A stretch of DNA of 64,000 nucleotides from Candidatus Saccharimonadota bacterium (GCA_015999875.1 JAECRG010000001.1:545330-609329); one strand, 5' to 3'. Positions 23,958 through 33,725 are shown, numbered from the stretch's first letter. The notes: generated by a model not told the origin, from the sequence alone. Made by a program: numbers and translations.

Positions 23958-24917
23958 CTAACGAGTTGTCGAGAGGCTAGTTTTGCCTTCAAGTCGCGCG
24001 TTGATGTGCCCTCCGATGAGAAGCGCCAACGCGCTGAGATTAAACCACACCATCAGCACAACAATACCGGCAAAAAGTGTATATGATTCGCTAAAAGTAG
24101 CAAAATACCGAGTATAGAGAAATAGTCCACTCGTTGCCAATAGCCACAACGCGGTAGCAATAGTCGCACCCCAGCTTGCCCAGCGCCATTTAGCTCGTGG
24201 ACGATCTGGACCATAGCGATACAGTGCAGCAAACCCCCAGCTCACCATAACAAGAAGCAGTGGCCAACGAACAATTCCGACTAACTCCACGAGACTCGCA
24301 GGTACGCCCCATCCTATCATGTAGTCATCGATGATCAGTAGCAGTGCGATACATACGGCGTACACGAGTGCCAGTACAAGCACGACTATACTCACGCCGC
24401 GTAGCTTCACGATATTGCGCGTTTCTTTGACCCCGTAGGCCACATTGAGCGAGCGCAAGGTATTCTCCACTGCAGCAGAGGCACCAAATAGCGCGATGCC
24501 AATAGCGATGATAGCAACGACGAAATTACCGCCGGACTTGCCCGACTGGGCTTCAAGTTGAGCTGTTATGAGACCGGCGATATCTTGCGGTAAATACGCA
24601 TTGAGCTCGCGCACTACTGTTGCCACCTGCGCCTCGGGAATTATAATCGAGGATATGGCAAATGTAGCGGCAAAAAGTGGAAAAAAAGCCAACGCAGCAA
24701 AGTACGCAATTCCGGCAGCGAGCGTCATAGTGTTTCCTGTGTTCATATCGCCGAACACCTCACGTACCACAGAGCGATGACTCGTCCACGGCAAATGTAG
24801 CGGACTTTGTGCAGCGATTCGCTTTTCTCGCCTGCTGCGCAGTTTAAACAACGTAAAAAATGCTCCGAGCGCACCAACTGTACCTGCAACTACACCAGCG
24901 TATTTTTTGCGATTCAT
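23958..24917 (-). CDS. YihY/BrkB-family membrane protein
   Basis: 319 residues with about six transmembrane helices. The N-terminal segment has the family motif TMTLAAGIAYFAALAFFPLFAA (about 60-82), and the mid-part DIAGLITAQLEAQ. Formerly annotated as RNase BN, but this family is a membrane protein of unknown function linked to virulence factor BrkB. Basic N-terminus with an extra helix (about 10-25). Ordinary family length. Confidence 0.92.
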   Translation of the reverse strand: MNRKKYAGVVAGTVGALGAFFTLFKLRSRREKRIAAQSPLHLPWTSHRSVVREVFGDMNTGNTMTLAAGIAYFAALAFFPLFAATFAISSIIIPEAQVATVVRELNAYLPQDIAGLITAQLEAQSGKSGGNFVVAIIAIGIALFGASAAVENTLRSLNVAYGVKETRNIVKLRGVSIVVLVLALVYAVCIALLLIIDDYMIGWGVPASLVELVGIVRWPLLLVMVSWGFAALYRYGPDRPRAKWRWASWGATIATALWLLATSGLFLYTRYFATFSESYTLFAGIVVLMVWFNLSALALLIGGHINARLEGKTSLSTTR

Positions 24918-24966
24918 TGTAGCTTAGATTGTAGCACTATGCGTCTATTCGGGATATCCCCGCCCG

Positions 24967-25887
24967 CTATCGTTTGCGTAGAAAATATGTGCCGAGAGAC
25001 AACGCGATCAGCAAACTGAAACCAAGTATCAACCAAAACATATATGGTGCGTTTTCATCACCCGGTAGATCAACATTCATACCATACAGCCCCGCAAACA
25101 TAGTCGGAATAGTAAATGTCAGCGTGATAACTGTAAGTAAACGAATTGTCTCGTTTAAGCGCGTGTCCATGACAGCACGATATGAGTCACGCAGGTTGGT
25201 AATAGTACGAAGTAAGCTTTTACAGCGAGCGATCAGCTGTTCGAAATCAATCGAGAGATCCTCAACCTGATCACGGTCATCTTCGTGTAGCTGGAGTAGA
25301 TTCTTGCCACCGATAATTTTTTCGAGTGCTGTGTTGGTAGGCTGAAGCGCGTCCAAATAATCATTGAGTTTGCGCTCATAGGCAGTCATAGTCGCGATAT
25401 CTCGAGCCTTGAGGGTGTGGACACTGCTGGTAGTGGCGCGCATCTGGCGGTTGATAGTAGCAATGCGTGTCTGATACTGCCGTGCAATAGCGTCAAGCAT
25501 GTGCATAAAAAGTTTGGTCTGCTGTGTAGTAGGTGCCAGTGTGCGGTCGATAAACGGTTGCCACATACGACCCAGACTGTCACGACTGACCGTCACGACG
25601 TATTTATCGCTGAGTGCAAATAAGATCGGTGTCGTGTAATCGTTGAATTCGTCATCTGTGTCGGGCAGACGAGTGATGAAGTATGTCCAGCCATCTTCTA
25701 GTTCGACACGAGGTATTTCGTGTGGATCAAGTGCATCGGCGAGTATATCGGCGTCAACACCAAGCGTTACTAGCTCTTGTTTTTCGTCGTCGTTTGGTCG
25801 CTCAGAGCGAACCCAGCTACCTGGCTGCAATTCATCGTGCTGCTTGATAGCCGGCCGATAATGTGTAGAGCGAAGATAAGAGATCAT
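24967..25887 (-). CDS. corA: CorA-like magnesium transport protein
   Basis: 306 residues. The soluble N-terminal domain (about 1-240) is an alpha-beta funnel with the long helix region; two transmembrane helices at the C-terminus (about 245-265 and 280-300) hold the signature YGMN at the end of the first, the Mg2+ selectivity motif, followed by the short acidic loop DLPGDENAPY. It probably forms a pentamer in the cytoplasmic membrane to take up Mg2+ or Co2+. Family length is about 310-320. Confidence 0.95.
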   Translation of the reverse strand: MISYLRSTHYRPAIKQHDELQPGSWVRSERPNDDEKQELVTLGVDADILADALDPHEIPRVELEDGWTYFITRLPDTDDEFNDYTTPILFALSDKYVVTVSRDSLGRMWQPFIDRTLAPTTQQTKLFMHMLDAIARQYQTRIATINRQMRATTSSVHTLKARDIATMTAYERKLNDYLDALQPTNTALEKIIGGKNLLQLHEDDRDQVEDLSIDFEQLIARCKSLLRTITNLRDSYRAVMDTRLNETIRLLTVITLTFTIPTMFAGLYGMNVDLPGDENAPYMFWLILGFSLLIALSLGTYFLRKR

Positions 25888-25963
25888 AGCTCACCCACCT
25901 CTCGTATTAGTTGCTATATGTTCTTATAGCTACTTTATCATATTTATAAGTTATATGCAAGCT

Positions 25964-26542
25964 TTAGACGTATAGAATACCCAGCGAGGCCTCAACCTTG
26001 AACTGTTTCACCTCGTGAGTGCGACGCCAATCCTCTACTGCTTTTGCGGCACCCGGTAGCGCTTCATTGGCATAGTCATCTACAACTATGATCGCACCCG
26101 GCGATAGACGCGGCCAGATAAGGCGCAGCGGATCAAGTATAGAATCGTAATAATCTCCATCGAGGAATGCAAATGAGATCTCCGTAGGTACCTGATCAGG
26201 CGTGACATCGCTAAACCAGCCTTTGGTAATAATAGGCATCGGCACATTAGCTTGCTTGAGATTGCGAATTAACTCTTTTTTAGTCGCCAGGAGCTCGCCT
26301 GTTTTGAACTGTTCACCTGCAGGACTCACGTCTTCGCTACGCTTGTCTGGCAGTCCTGCAAATGAATCATAGAGATAGAGCTTCTTGTCGGTTGTCTGCA
26401 GCGCATGTGCCAGATACACACTTGTCGTACCCACATAGCAACCAAACTCCACCACGTCACCAGTCACGTCACCTGTAAGCGCAAGTTCACGTAACACAAC
26501 CTGTACTTCGCGTTCACTAACTTGATCGGAGAGGAGTTTCAT
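25964..26542 (-). CDS. SAM-dependent methyltransferase, TylF/MycF-like
   Basis: 192 residues. Rossmann methyltransferase fold with motif I DVVEFGCYVGTTSVYLA (about 30-46), the strand-2 acidic end LYLYDSFAGLPD (about 57-68), and FLDGDYYDSILDPLRLIWPRL (about 128-148) with VVDDYANEALPGAAKAV. These match the TylF family (macrocin O-methyltransferase-like), which methylate sugars or small metabolites with a divalent metal. Substrate unknown; shorter than typical TylF (about 250), lacking the N-terminal helical part. Confidence 0.85.
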   Translation of the reverse strand: MKLLSDQVSEREVQVVLRELALTGDVTGDVVEFGCYVGTTSVYLAHALQTTDKKLYLYDSFAGLPDKRSEDVSPAGEQFKTGELLATKKELIRNLKQANVPMPIITKGWFSDVTPDQVPTEISFAFLDGDYYDSILDPLRLIWPRLSPGAIIVVDDYANEALPGAAKAVEDWRRTHEVKQFKVEASLGILYV

Positions 26543-26586
26543 CGCTCTCTATTGTACAGCACTGGCCGCACCGATGTAATTGACCG

Positions 26587-27954
26587 CTATAGCTTCAATT
26601 CTTTGTGAGCTTTGTCGAGAATCGTGAACAATACTTCGTATTCATTTGGCGGCATGTCTTTTGTCTTCGTAGTATTGATGAATTTGTAGAGGTATACTAC
26701 GTTATCTGCTACTTCTATAGACACACCCGGATCTGTATCGTACAGGTATGCCATAAATCCTGGGTTAAGTAATTCAAACGTAGCCAGTCTGTCGGCATTT
26801 GTCGCGGACACTTCGTAACGGGTATGGAAATCTGGCCATTCTAGCGTGTGACTCTGATAGTCTTTTGGTGGTTTGGGCGGCCTCCACTGTGACCAAAAAC
26901 CGGTTTTACGTCGTATGAGTATTCCACCGTATGATTTCGGTAGATTGATTTGTCCAACCAAGATATTGTAGCCGTCTGTCGGAGTGTAGGTGTAGAGCTG
27001 CATCAAATGCTCGCCGTACACACCCACCACATGGTTGTTGATGTCGCTTTTGCCGAATCGTCCACCGCGAAACAGCACGCCGTGATTTGGCAGAAAAAGC
27101 CAGCCCATATCGAGTGAGTAGTGAAAGTCATGGCTATGGGCGAACATCTCAATCTGCTTGTTTTGTGAGGAAATGTTGGCTGTTGCCTGGTCTATTCTGT
27201 CGAGAAGCCACGAAGAATCTCGCCGCACAAATGTCCAGTACTCTATAAACGAATTTTTGTCGCTAAACAACATTGCATCGGTGCGCGTGTCGCGCAGCGT
27301 ATCGTTTGCCTGCGCTTCGAACGCCACCTGAAACCAGTCTTCAATGTCGTCGCTACTATCATGCATCGCCACTATCATGGCTTCTTTAATGTAAATATTT
27401 GCCATAGTGTTACTCCGGCCCATCTCGCGAAGTGTACGCAACATCAGTGCACTGTGCAGCAGCTGTCGACGCGAAGTATAGCGCTGCATGGCCGAGACGT
27501 CGAAGTTTGACCAATCCAGCTGATACGAGGTAAAGGTTGCTTTGGCATATTCAAGTAGTTGATCATGCTGCCACGCACTGTCGCGACTTTCGGCAGCCTC
27601 TACTAGCTTCTTGGTTTTTTGAGCACGCTGTTTGAGCTTGTCCCAGGTACTGAAAAAAGCCGCATACCAACCAGACCAGATACCTATAATGATAAGTACC
27701 ATAAAGAACCAACCGCCGTGCAATACGGCTGCAAATCCTAATAATACGCACGACATGACGATAGCACTCGTACAGCTCACGACAAGCTCTGCGCGGCGCG
27801 GTAGTAGTTTTTTGACAAGCTTGCCCAAGTAGTAGCTGGGGAAATAGCCAAGCATAGCTATAAGTTCACCGCCACCACCGGAGGAGCTACCACCACTCCC
27901 TCCGCCACCTGCGCGGGCAAAAACTGACAAGATATCCGAAGTAAAATCAAACAT
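26587..27954 (-). CDS. Tim44-like-domain membrane protein
   Basis: 455 residues. A Gly/Ser-rich N-terminus (about 15-30), two hydrophobic helices (about 55-95), then a Tim44-like domain (about 120-265: LLEYAKATFTSYQLDWSNFD and MYIKEAMIVAMHDSSDD-like region, alpha-beta cone fold). A beta-rich C-terminal region (270-440) follows. The Tim44-like domain often lies near the membrane in bacteria and binds lipid or protein. Role unknown. Gly-rich N-terminus plus helices is similar to the TPM/Rtt-like group (inference). Confidence 0.7.
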   Translation of the reverse strand: MFDFTSDILSVFARAGGGGSGGSSSGGGGELIAMLGYFPSYYLGKLVKKLLPRRAELVVSCTSAIVMSCVLLGFAAVLHGGWFFMVLIIIGIWSGWYAAFFSTWDKLKQRAQKTKKLVEAAESRDSAWQHDQLLEYAKATFTSYQLDWSNFDVSAMQRYTSRRQLLHSALMLRTLREMGRSNTMANIYIKEAMIVAMHDSSDDIEDWFQVAFEAQANDTLRDTRTDAMLFSDKNSFIEYWTFVRRDSSWLLDRIDQATANISSQNKQIEMFAHSHDFHYSLDMGWLFLPNHGVLFRGGRFGKSDINNHVVGVYGEHLMQLYTYTPTDGYNILVGQINLPKSYGGILIRRKTGFWSQWRPPKPPKDYQSHTLEWPDFHTRYEVSATNADRLATFELLNPGFMAYLYDTDPGVSIEVADNVVYLYKFINTTKTKDMPPNEYEVLFTILDKAHKELKL

Positions 27955-28031
27955 ATGTGAACGTGTGCTGTATTACGTTGTTTGTATATTCTCGAAGCTC
28001 AATCTATCGCTTCGAGATGACTGTAGATTGG

Positions 28032-29033
28032 CTAGTTACGGCCGCGATTGACACTCGCGCCTGGTTTGCGATTTTTGCTCTTGCGCACGATCAGCCAAAT
28101 TACTAGTCCGATGACGACGAGCAGCACTACAAGACCTACGATCGCCAAGATGATATAGAGCTGTGGAATCACCCAGAATGATTTAGTGACTTCGATAGTC
28201 TGATTTTTGGTGCCGTAAGTAAATGTAGCAGCTACTTCGTACTTACCAAATTTACCGATGTTTTCAAGAGGCACATCCCAGCGACGAGCGCTATCTGGCA
28301 AGATCATCTCACGAGGAGTCTTCTCGTTGAAATCAGTTTCCTGAATCACTTTGCCGTCTTTTTTGACAGAAACTTTGCCAAACGGCGCTAGCTGAATACC
28401 GCTCTGGCTTGTGAAGCGGAAAGAAGCCTGCAAGTTATCTGGTGTCATGAAGTAGGTCTTACCTTGACCGTTTTGTTGGATGTCGAAATCTGTGAGCGTG
28501 AGCTTTTGCGTCACTTCACCGGGAATAGTCGCGAGGATAATCGACGCTACGCTGGCACTTAGGTTAACTTGCCCGCCGCCATCCGGATTGGTAGGAGCAA
28601 AGCGCACTGCACCGAAGTACCCACCTGGTTTTGCGTCACGAGGCGCATTGAGAGTAACCTCTACAACCTTTGTGCCCTCTGCGGGAATAGTGAAGTCCGC
28701 CAGTGGCGCCATGAAGCGCTTGAGACTGTGTGACTTGGCAAACTCATCAGCTTCAAGAATAAGAGCCGGAGTACCTCGCTCGTCACCAGATACGAAATCG
28801 TTTGCGACGGGTCGCACGCTGATCTCTTCTTTCGTGAGGTTTGTCACGACAGTCTTGATTGTCTTGCTCTCGCCTGGCTTGAGTTCGATGTCGCTGCGGA
28901 CAGGAGATACCTTGAGAGTGTTTGCGGTCGCAGCATGCGCATGCTGCGAATAAAGCGCGGTCGCAAACACAGCCAGTACTGCCGCGGCGACAATAGTTAT
29001 AATTACCCGTACATTAATTTGAGTTCGTTGCAT
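28032..29033 (-). CDS. DUF916-like membrane-anchored Ig-fold protein, copy A
   Basis: 333 residues from the ATG at 29033; the longer frame to 29156 is not used since it hides the signal peptide (residues 10-33, cleavage after HAHA). Two Ig-like domains follow: the first (about 37-160, start NTLKVSPVRSDIELKPGES) resembles DUF916/WxL-interacting-protein peptidoglycan-binding domains; the second covers about 170-285. A transmembrane helix (about 293-318) and a basic tail (KSKNRKPG) anchor it. It is a paralog of the 31415 gene (shared SVASIILATIPGEV-like stretch). A chaperone or anchor role for the neighbouring exported proteins is inferred from the WxL gene pairs of Firmicutes. Confidence 0.8.
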   Translation of the reverse strand: MQRTQINVRVIITIVAAAVLAVFATALYSQHAHAATANTLKVSPVRSDIELKPGESKTIKTVVTNLTKEEISVRPVANDFVSGDERGTPALILEADEFAKSHSLKRFMAPLADFTIPAEGTKVVEVTLNAPRDAKPGGYFGAVRFAPTNPDGGGQVNLSASVASIILATIPGEVTQKLTLTDFDIQQNGQGKTYFMTPDNLQASFRFTSQSGIQLAPFGKVSVKKDGKVIQETDFNEKTPREMILPDSARRWDVPLENIGKFGKYEVAATFTYGTKNQTIEVTKSFWVIPQLYIILAIVGLVVLLVVIGLVIWLIVRKSKNRKPGASVNRGRN

Positions 29034-29113
29034 CAACACACCTTTTGTTTCCCATTTAGCAAATTCTCTTCTAGCATAACAGATATGCTTATGTTTGCCT
29101 ACAGCTTGATAAA

Positions 29114-29140
29114 ATACACCCTCACGATGTGAGGGTGTAT
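29114..29140 (-). terminator. Terminator after exported protein 1
   Basis: ATACACCCTCAC / GTGAGGGTGTAT with a three-base loop and a TTTTAT end on the minus strand, about 20 bases after the stop at 29162. Separates it from the DUF916-like copy A downstream. Confidence 0.85.
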
Positions 29141-29161
29141 GAAATCTGTCATTCAAGCTGA

Positions 29162-30313
29162 CTAGAAAGTACCAGTAGCAATCAGACTTAGGTCTGCAGA
29201 ATAACTACCTGCAATCGTGTTATTATCAGCTTTTGCACCGAAAATAAGTTTCATATTCTTGTATAAAGCAGGTGCTCCATTGGTATTAAGAATACTGTCG
29301 CCGTATACGCTCGTTACACCAGTTAAGTCACCGTCAATATAGTTCATACGGAAGTTACTTGTGTTGTAATTTGTGTTCGCAGCCTGAAATGCTCCCTCAG
29401 AAACAGCTGGGGTGTCTGTACCAGCAGCAAGTTTCACACCGAAAAGTCCGCCTGGAGTTACGGCAGTCACGTCTGCAAGTAGAGATGGCTTGATACCACA
29501 GCCCTCTTCGTTATCTGCAGCACCAGCACGGACAAGCCCGCCACACTCAATCGCGTTGCTCTTGAGTCGAACTACAGCACCGCCCACGGCATTTGTAGAG
29601 ATCTGGGTGAATATATCACCCTCGCTCACTTCATCAGACTGGAGGGCCTTGATGCCATTGCCGATATCTTTACCTAGCTGCAGAGTTGGTGCTGCCAAAG
29701 AAGTAGTGTCGCACTCGTCAGGAATTGCTGCACCAGCTATACAAAACGAAAGTGTTTCAAGTACATCACCAGATACAGAAATACCATCGGTAATAGCAAA
29801 AGCTACTCCACCGCGATCTACAGGAGTACCAATAACCGTACCACTGTCATAGCCTTCTGCTGCCGCAGCGTCGACATACGTAAGGACACGCGCATACACC
29901 GTACCCGCGTCCGTTGGGTTTGTTATGTTAGCAAAGTTAATATTCACTGGCGTACCGGCTGTTATCGCCTTCGTGACGTTGAGACGACTTGCGGTTGTCT
30001 CGCCCGCTACGATTGTGCCATCGCTAGTTGTAGCTGTTGCCACATTGAGTCCGCCTGGAGCTGCACAGGTTACTCCGATAAGTGGGCTATCTGAACAAAA
30101 ATCAATTACAATTGCGCCTGCATTCGCCACCGGAGTGAAAGTTAGGCCATAGCTTACATTTGCAGCTGTTTTTGTTGAGCTACTAAGCTCAAGCGAGCGC
30201 TCTTCGATAGTCGCAGCCGAAGCCAACATCGGCACAAACACCGAAAAAGCCACAAGCAACGCTGCAACGATATAGCGCGATTTATCACTAATAATTCTAA
30301 AGGTAGTATTCAT
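29162..30313 (-). CDS. Exported beta-rich surface protein 1 (FGxxL family)
   Basis: 383 residues from the ATG at 30313 (GAGGAAG seven bases upstream; GTG at 30319 is less likely). A signal peptide (about 13-33, SAA|T) is followed by IEERSLELSSS, the same opening as in the proteins at 32537 and 33726. It has paired Cys (IDFCSDS, GVTCAAP; CIAGAAIPDEC), a GLFGVKLAAGT motif related to the FGINL motif of its paralogs, and a C-terminal strand ending SLIATGTF. No membrane anchor. It is probably secreted and assembled at the cell surface. The family has no name that I know. Confidence 0.75.
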   Translation of the reverse strand: MNTTFRIISDKSRYIVAALLVAFSVFVPMLASAATIEERSLELSSSTKTAANVSYGLTFTPVANAGAIVIDFCSDSPLIGVTCAAPGGLNVATATTSDGTIVAGETTASRLNVTKAITAGTPVNINFANITNPTDAGTVYARVLTYVDAAAAEGYDSGTVIGTPVDRGGVAFAITDGISVSGDVLETLSFCIAGAAIPDECDTTSLAAPTLQLGKDIGNGIKALQSDEVSEGDIFTQISTNAVGGAVVRLKSNAIECGGLVRAGAADNEEGCGIKPSLLADVTAVTPGGLFGVKLAAGTDTPAVSEGAFQAANTNYNTSNFRMNYIDGDLTGVTSVYGDSILNTNGAPALYKNMKLIFGAKADNNTIAGSYSADLSLIATGTF

Positions 30314-30432
30314 ACCCACTCTTCCTCACATCCCTCTTTTTTAAGTTATTTATTTTGTCCAGGAACGTCCTCATTGTAACACGCTCATGCTTAGACATGT
30401 CAAGAAGTTTATAGATTAGTTATCCACATATA

Positions 30433-31365
30433 TTATTTCTTTTTGACATTGTCGCGCTCTTTGAAAAGCTTGTGACGAATAGACACCAGCTGACTACGTC
30501 GCCCAAGCCAGTATGATGGGATGAGTAGTGCAAATGCGAGTATCGTAGGCAGCCATAATATCTTTGTCTGCACTACAGGCTTCGTTTCATCAGTAGCCTG
30601 CTGCTGCGTGCTGCCGTCTACTTGCCCACTCGATACTGCTACTAGTTGCAAAAATGCCGTGACACCGTTTACGTCTGTCACTGTAACATTTATCAGGTAG
30701 ATGCCAGCTTTTTTATAAATGTGCGAGATATCTATCACGCCAGCAAGTGCGACGCTCTTGAGCTCTGGCTTAGTGCCATCACCCCAGTCGATACTAAATG
30801 CATACGGGCCGGTGCCACCAGAGAGTTGCAACGGCCACGTCAACGCCTCACCTGCAGGTGCAGAGCGGCGACCATAGGAGCTGGTAAGCGTAATAAGTTC
30901 ACCGAACGCCGTGAAGTTGGTAGCGTTATAGGTGACGGTGATAATGTTTGAAACAGGTCCCGGCTGACCGAGATCGTCATATACGATCGCACTAATCTGA
31001 TTTGTACCCGCGAAGAGACTAATCTGAAGACTGAAGCTACCGCCCGCGCACATGACAGCGCCTACCATGACATTGTTGTTGTAAATCTGCACCAGCAAAC
31101 CTGTCGGGCAGATACCGCTCACCGTGATAGGCGACGTCGACGTAGAGCTGTTGCCGGGGGTAGTGATGGTTGCACCCTGCGTAGGTGGGGCTTGTGTCTT
31201 AGTGGCCTGCAAACCATACGAACCAGGCTTAGGGTTCGGAACCGGAATTGGTGTCAAAGCACTTGCCTGTTGCACCCCCCACACTAGCACAAACAGCGCC
31301 AGGAGACACGACCCGATAACGATCGAGCGTGTCCACTGTGCGCTGAGTTTGATAGTATGTACCAT
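30433..31365 (-). CDS. Membrane-anchored Ig/PKD-domain surface protein
   Basis: 310 residues. A signal peptide (about 14-36), a Pro/Thr-rich linker, an Ig-like domain (about 66-150, with a Cys pair in ICPTG and VMCAG), then a PKD domain with the typical FSIDWGDGT (about 195-203) and YLINVTVTDVNG, one transmembrane helix (about 270-288) and a basic tail. PKD folds serve protein-protein or carbohydrate contacts at the cell surface. It lies between the DUF916-like copy B and exported protein 1 in the same direction; a scaffold role is inferred. Confidence 0.8.
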   Translation of the reverse strand: MVHTIKLSAQWTRSIVIGSCLLALFVLVWGVQQASALTPIPVPNPKPGSYGLQATKTQAPPTQGATITTPGNSSTSTSPITVSGICPTGLLVQIYNNNVMVGAVMCAGGSFSLQISLFAGTNQISAIVYDDLGQPGPVSNIITVTYNATNFTAFGELITLTSSYGRRSAPAGEALTWPLQLSGGTGPYAFSIDWGDGTKPELKSVALAGVIDISHIYKKAGIYLINVTVTDVNGVTAFLQLVAVSSGQVDGSTQQQATDETKPVVQTKILWLPTILAFALLIPSYWLGRRSQLVSIRHKLFKERDNVKKK

Positions 31366-31414
31366 GCTTGTGCTTATTGTAGCGCGAGAGCGCGAAGTTC
31401 AAAAGTTTTTCGTG

Positions 31415-32464
31415 TTATTTTCTGTGGCTTAATTTCTTGCTCTTGCCAAACTTATTGCGCGCTGAGCTGTATGCTCGGTAGCCGAAGAAGCCGATGACAA
31501 TAAGCGCAAGGATCAGAACTATGATTGCCCATACTGGGAAGTAAATAAACCAGCTAGAGCTCTGTATATCTTGAGTTCGGTTGCCATTCTGGCCGTAGAA
31601 AAGATTAAGGTCAAGTTTATAGAAGCCCGGCCAAAGATCAGAATTGGCACATGCGGATGATTGTGTGCGGCTGCCCTGAAACTCTACTTCAGATGACTCA
31701 AGTTTGAAACATGCAGCGTATGTACGCGTCTGACCGATCAAGGCAAGCGATTGACTAGGGTTAACATCTTGAATAACTCGCTCTTTACCAAACAGCGGCT
31801 TGACAGTAATACTACCGACCGGAGCTTCGGTAACATTACCATTGTTCTTGAGGGTATATGCAACATTTTTTGGGTTCTCTGCCGTGAAATACACATAGCT
31901 AGCAGGCTTCTTACCTTCAACTGGCAAATATGCACCAAATTTCTCAAGCTTGAGCTCTTCTTTCACTTCACCTGGAATATTTACAAAAGCAAGTGTTACA
32001 CCAGATGCGCTCAGACCGACATTACCCTCTTCGGGAGTACCCGAAGAATAGACAATAGCGCTATAGTAGCTACCAGCACCATGGTTGGCAGGTATCGCTA
32101 CGTTCATATCGATAGTAGTACTCTGCTTTGGAGCAACAGAAACTGTTTTCGGAACGGTCAAAAATGGCTTGAGCGACCATGTCGTTTGAGGTGCATCTTC
32201 TGCAAGCATTAGCTTGGGCGTACCGCCCTCGTCAGTGTATGTAAAATCCACTACACGAAGAGTTAAATCTAGCTTTTCAGCCTCGTCTAGATTGCGTATG
32301 ACTAATGTATCTTTAACTGACTTGCCGGGCTCTACTGTATAGCTTTTCTTAGGTGTAATACTAAGTGCCGCAGACGTAGCGGCAGAGGCCTGTTGTACGG
32401 GCAGTAGCGTTACACCTAACACGACCGCGCACGCGGTCAATAAAATGCTTTTCAAGCGTTTCAT
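31415..32464 (-). CDS. DUF916-like membrane-anchored Ig-fold protein, copy B
   Basis: 349 residues with a signal peptide (about 5-28, cleavage after ASA), the DUF916-like domain (about 33-155, ALSITPKKSYTVEPGKS), the shared NIPGEVKEELKLEKF stretch (compare TIPGEVTQKLTLTDF in copy A), a second Ig-like domain with one Cys pair, a transmembrane helix (about 305-328) and a Lys/Arg-rich tail. Copies A and B share the same order of parts. It is between the PKD protein and exported protein 2. Confidence 0.8.
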   Translation of the reverse strand: MKRLKSILLTACAVVLGVTLLPVQQASAATSAALSITPKKSYTVEPGKSVKDTLVIRNLDEAEKLDLTLRVVDFTYTDEGGTPKLMLAEDAPQTTWSLKPFLTVPKTVSVAPKQSTTIDMNVAIPANHGAGSYYSAIVYSSGTPEEGNVGLSASGVTLAFVNIPGEVKEELKLEKFGAYLPVEGKKPASYVYFTAENPKNVAYTLKNNGNVTEAPVGSITVKPLFGKERVIQDVNPSQSLALIGQTRTYAACFKLESSEVEFQGSRTQSSACANSDLWPGFYKLDLNLFYGQNGNRTQDIQSSSWFIYFPVWAIIVLILALIVIGFFGYRAYSSARNKFGKSKKLSHRK

Positions 32465-32536
32465 GTGTTTATTGTTCCCTCACATTTACTTTTTAAATAT
32501 AAGCGTATTGTACCATTAGCACTACTCGAAGGCAAT

Positions 32537-33631
32537 CTAAAAACGGCCGCTTGCGACGTAGTTGATAGATGTGGTGTAAATGCCTGGTCGCAAGCTTGGG
32601 CTCGAATTAAGAATGTAACTTACTGTAAACTTTTTCATAAGACTGACATTTGGTGAATACGCAATCACATCACCAGATACATATTTGTATCTGTTTGGCT
32701 GACTGTAATCGGCATTCGCAACGGCATTCGCCCACTCACCCTCTGGGTTCTTACCGACGGCAGGCGACGCATTTTGCACCAAGTTTATACCGAATTGATT
32801 CGTACCAGGCCTACTCTCGGTGGGCGATGTAAGTCCGTTAATTACACTCGCACCTGCCGCAGGAGGACCCCCATTTGCAGTAATCGCAAATCCTCCGGAT
32901 GCGTTCGTGCCCACCGCCATCTGCGATTGTGCAAGTAGCGTGTCTTGCGGACTCAGATCGCCCATGTCAGTGTAATAATTATCATTCGTCTCTCCGCAGT
33001 TATACTCCACTTCTTCTGCCAGGCAGAATATAAGCATTGGTGGCACCTGTGTTTGCAGGATCACACCAGATTGAATCTGGCCGCGCACCGAGCCAAAGTC
33101 TACCTGCGGACCTGAGGCGTCTGTCGTGGTGTGACTACGTAGCCGAATTGAAAAAGCAGGTTCCGTGGCAGTAGGATTTCTAATATTCGTAAACGTATAC
33201 GATGACATTGCATCGGTAATAGGTGCTGACAAGCGCGAGAGAACGAGATGATTCGGTGAGCGTACAGATATAGCAAAACCGGTCTCGCCAAGCTGATCAT
33301 TTAACACAGCACCAGACACGTCTAAGCCGGCTGGTGGCACACATGGATGGTAAGGTATAGGGTCGTTACAAAAAAGCATGTCTACCGAACCCACGGCTTG
33401 CGGGCTCATGTAGCGAAAAGAGACTGTGTAGTCTGTAGTGACGCCTGGTTCGTTGTTGCGAATATAGAGACTGCGCTCCTGAAAGCGCATATCAGCAGAC
33501 GCCGGAAACACAAACACAAAAAGAGCCAACACAAGTGCAAATAACTCAAGCCATGGATACATCCACGGATATATGTGCACATGAAACCGAAACAACTTAT
33601 GCTGCATGCATATCATTGTACTAGATACCAC
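32537..33631 (-). CDS. Exported beta-rich surface protein 2 (FGxxL family)
   Basis: 364 residues from a GTG start at 33631 (ATGs at 33616 and 33607 are equally possible). A long signal peptide (hydrophobic LELFALVLALFVFVF, cleavage after ASA) is followed by FQERSLYIRNNEPG, aligned with the paralogs. It has four Cys in two pairs (DMLFCND/HPCVPP and IFCLAEEVEYNCG). The core motif is GTNQFGINLVQNASPAVG, and it ends TTSINYVASGRF. No anchor. It starts a unit with copy B. Function unknown; see the family finding. Confidence 0.75.
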   Translation of the reverse strand: MVSSTMICMQHKLFRFHVHIYPWMYPWLELFALVLALFVFVFPASADMRFQERSLYIRNNEPGVTTDYTVSFRYMSPQAVGSVDMLFCNDPIPYHPCVPPAGLDVSGAVLNDQLGETGFAISVRSPNHLVLSRLSAPITDAMSSYTFTNIRNPTATEPAFSIRLRSHTTTDASGPQVDFGSVRGQIQSGVILQTQVPPMLIFCLAEEVEYNCGETNDNYYTDMGDLSPQDTLLAQSQMAVGTNASGGFAITANGGPPAAGASVINGLTSPTESRPGTNQFGINLVQNASPAVGKNPEGEWANAVANADYSQPNRYKYVSGDVIAYSPNVSLMKKFTVSYILNSSPSLRPGIYTTSINYVASGRF

Positions 33632-33654
33632 TCACAAAGCGTAGCAGAATACAA

Positions 33655-33682
33655 AACAACCGACCTCTAGGGGTCGGTTGTT
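33655..33682 (-). terminator. Terminator after exported protein 3
   Basis: AACAACCGACC / GGTCGGTTGTT around a short TCTAGG-type loop, with T-rich flank on the minus strand; follows the stop at 33726. Confidence 0.8.
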
Positions 33683-33725
33683 ATACTCTACTGCACTATG
33701 CAGCTCTTACTACGTAAGGCTATAT

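Noticed and set aside
29412-29852. Plus-strand frame of 146 codons over exported protein 1
   Set aside because: Ser/Pro/Ala-rich antisense of a signal-peptide-bearing exported protein with conserved paralogs.
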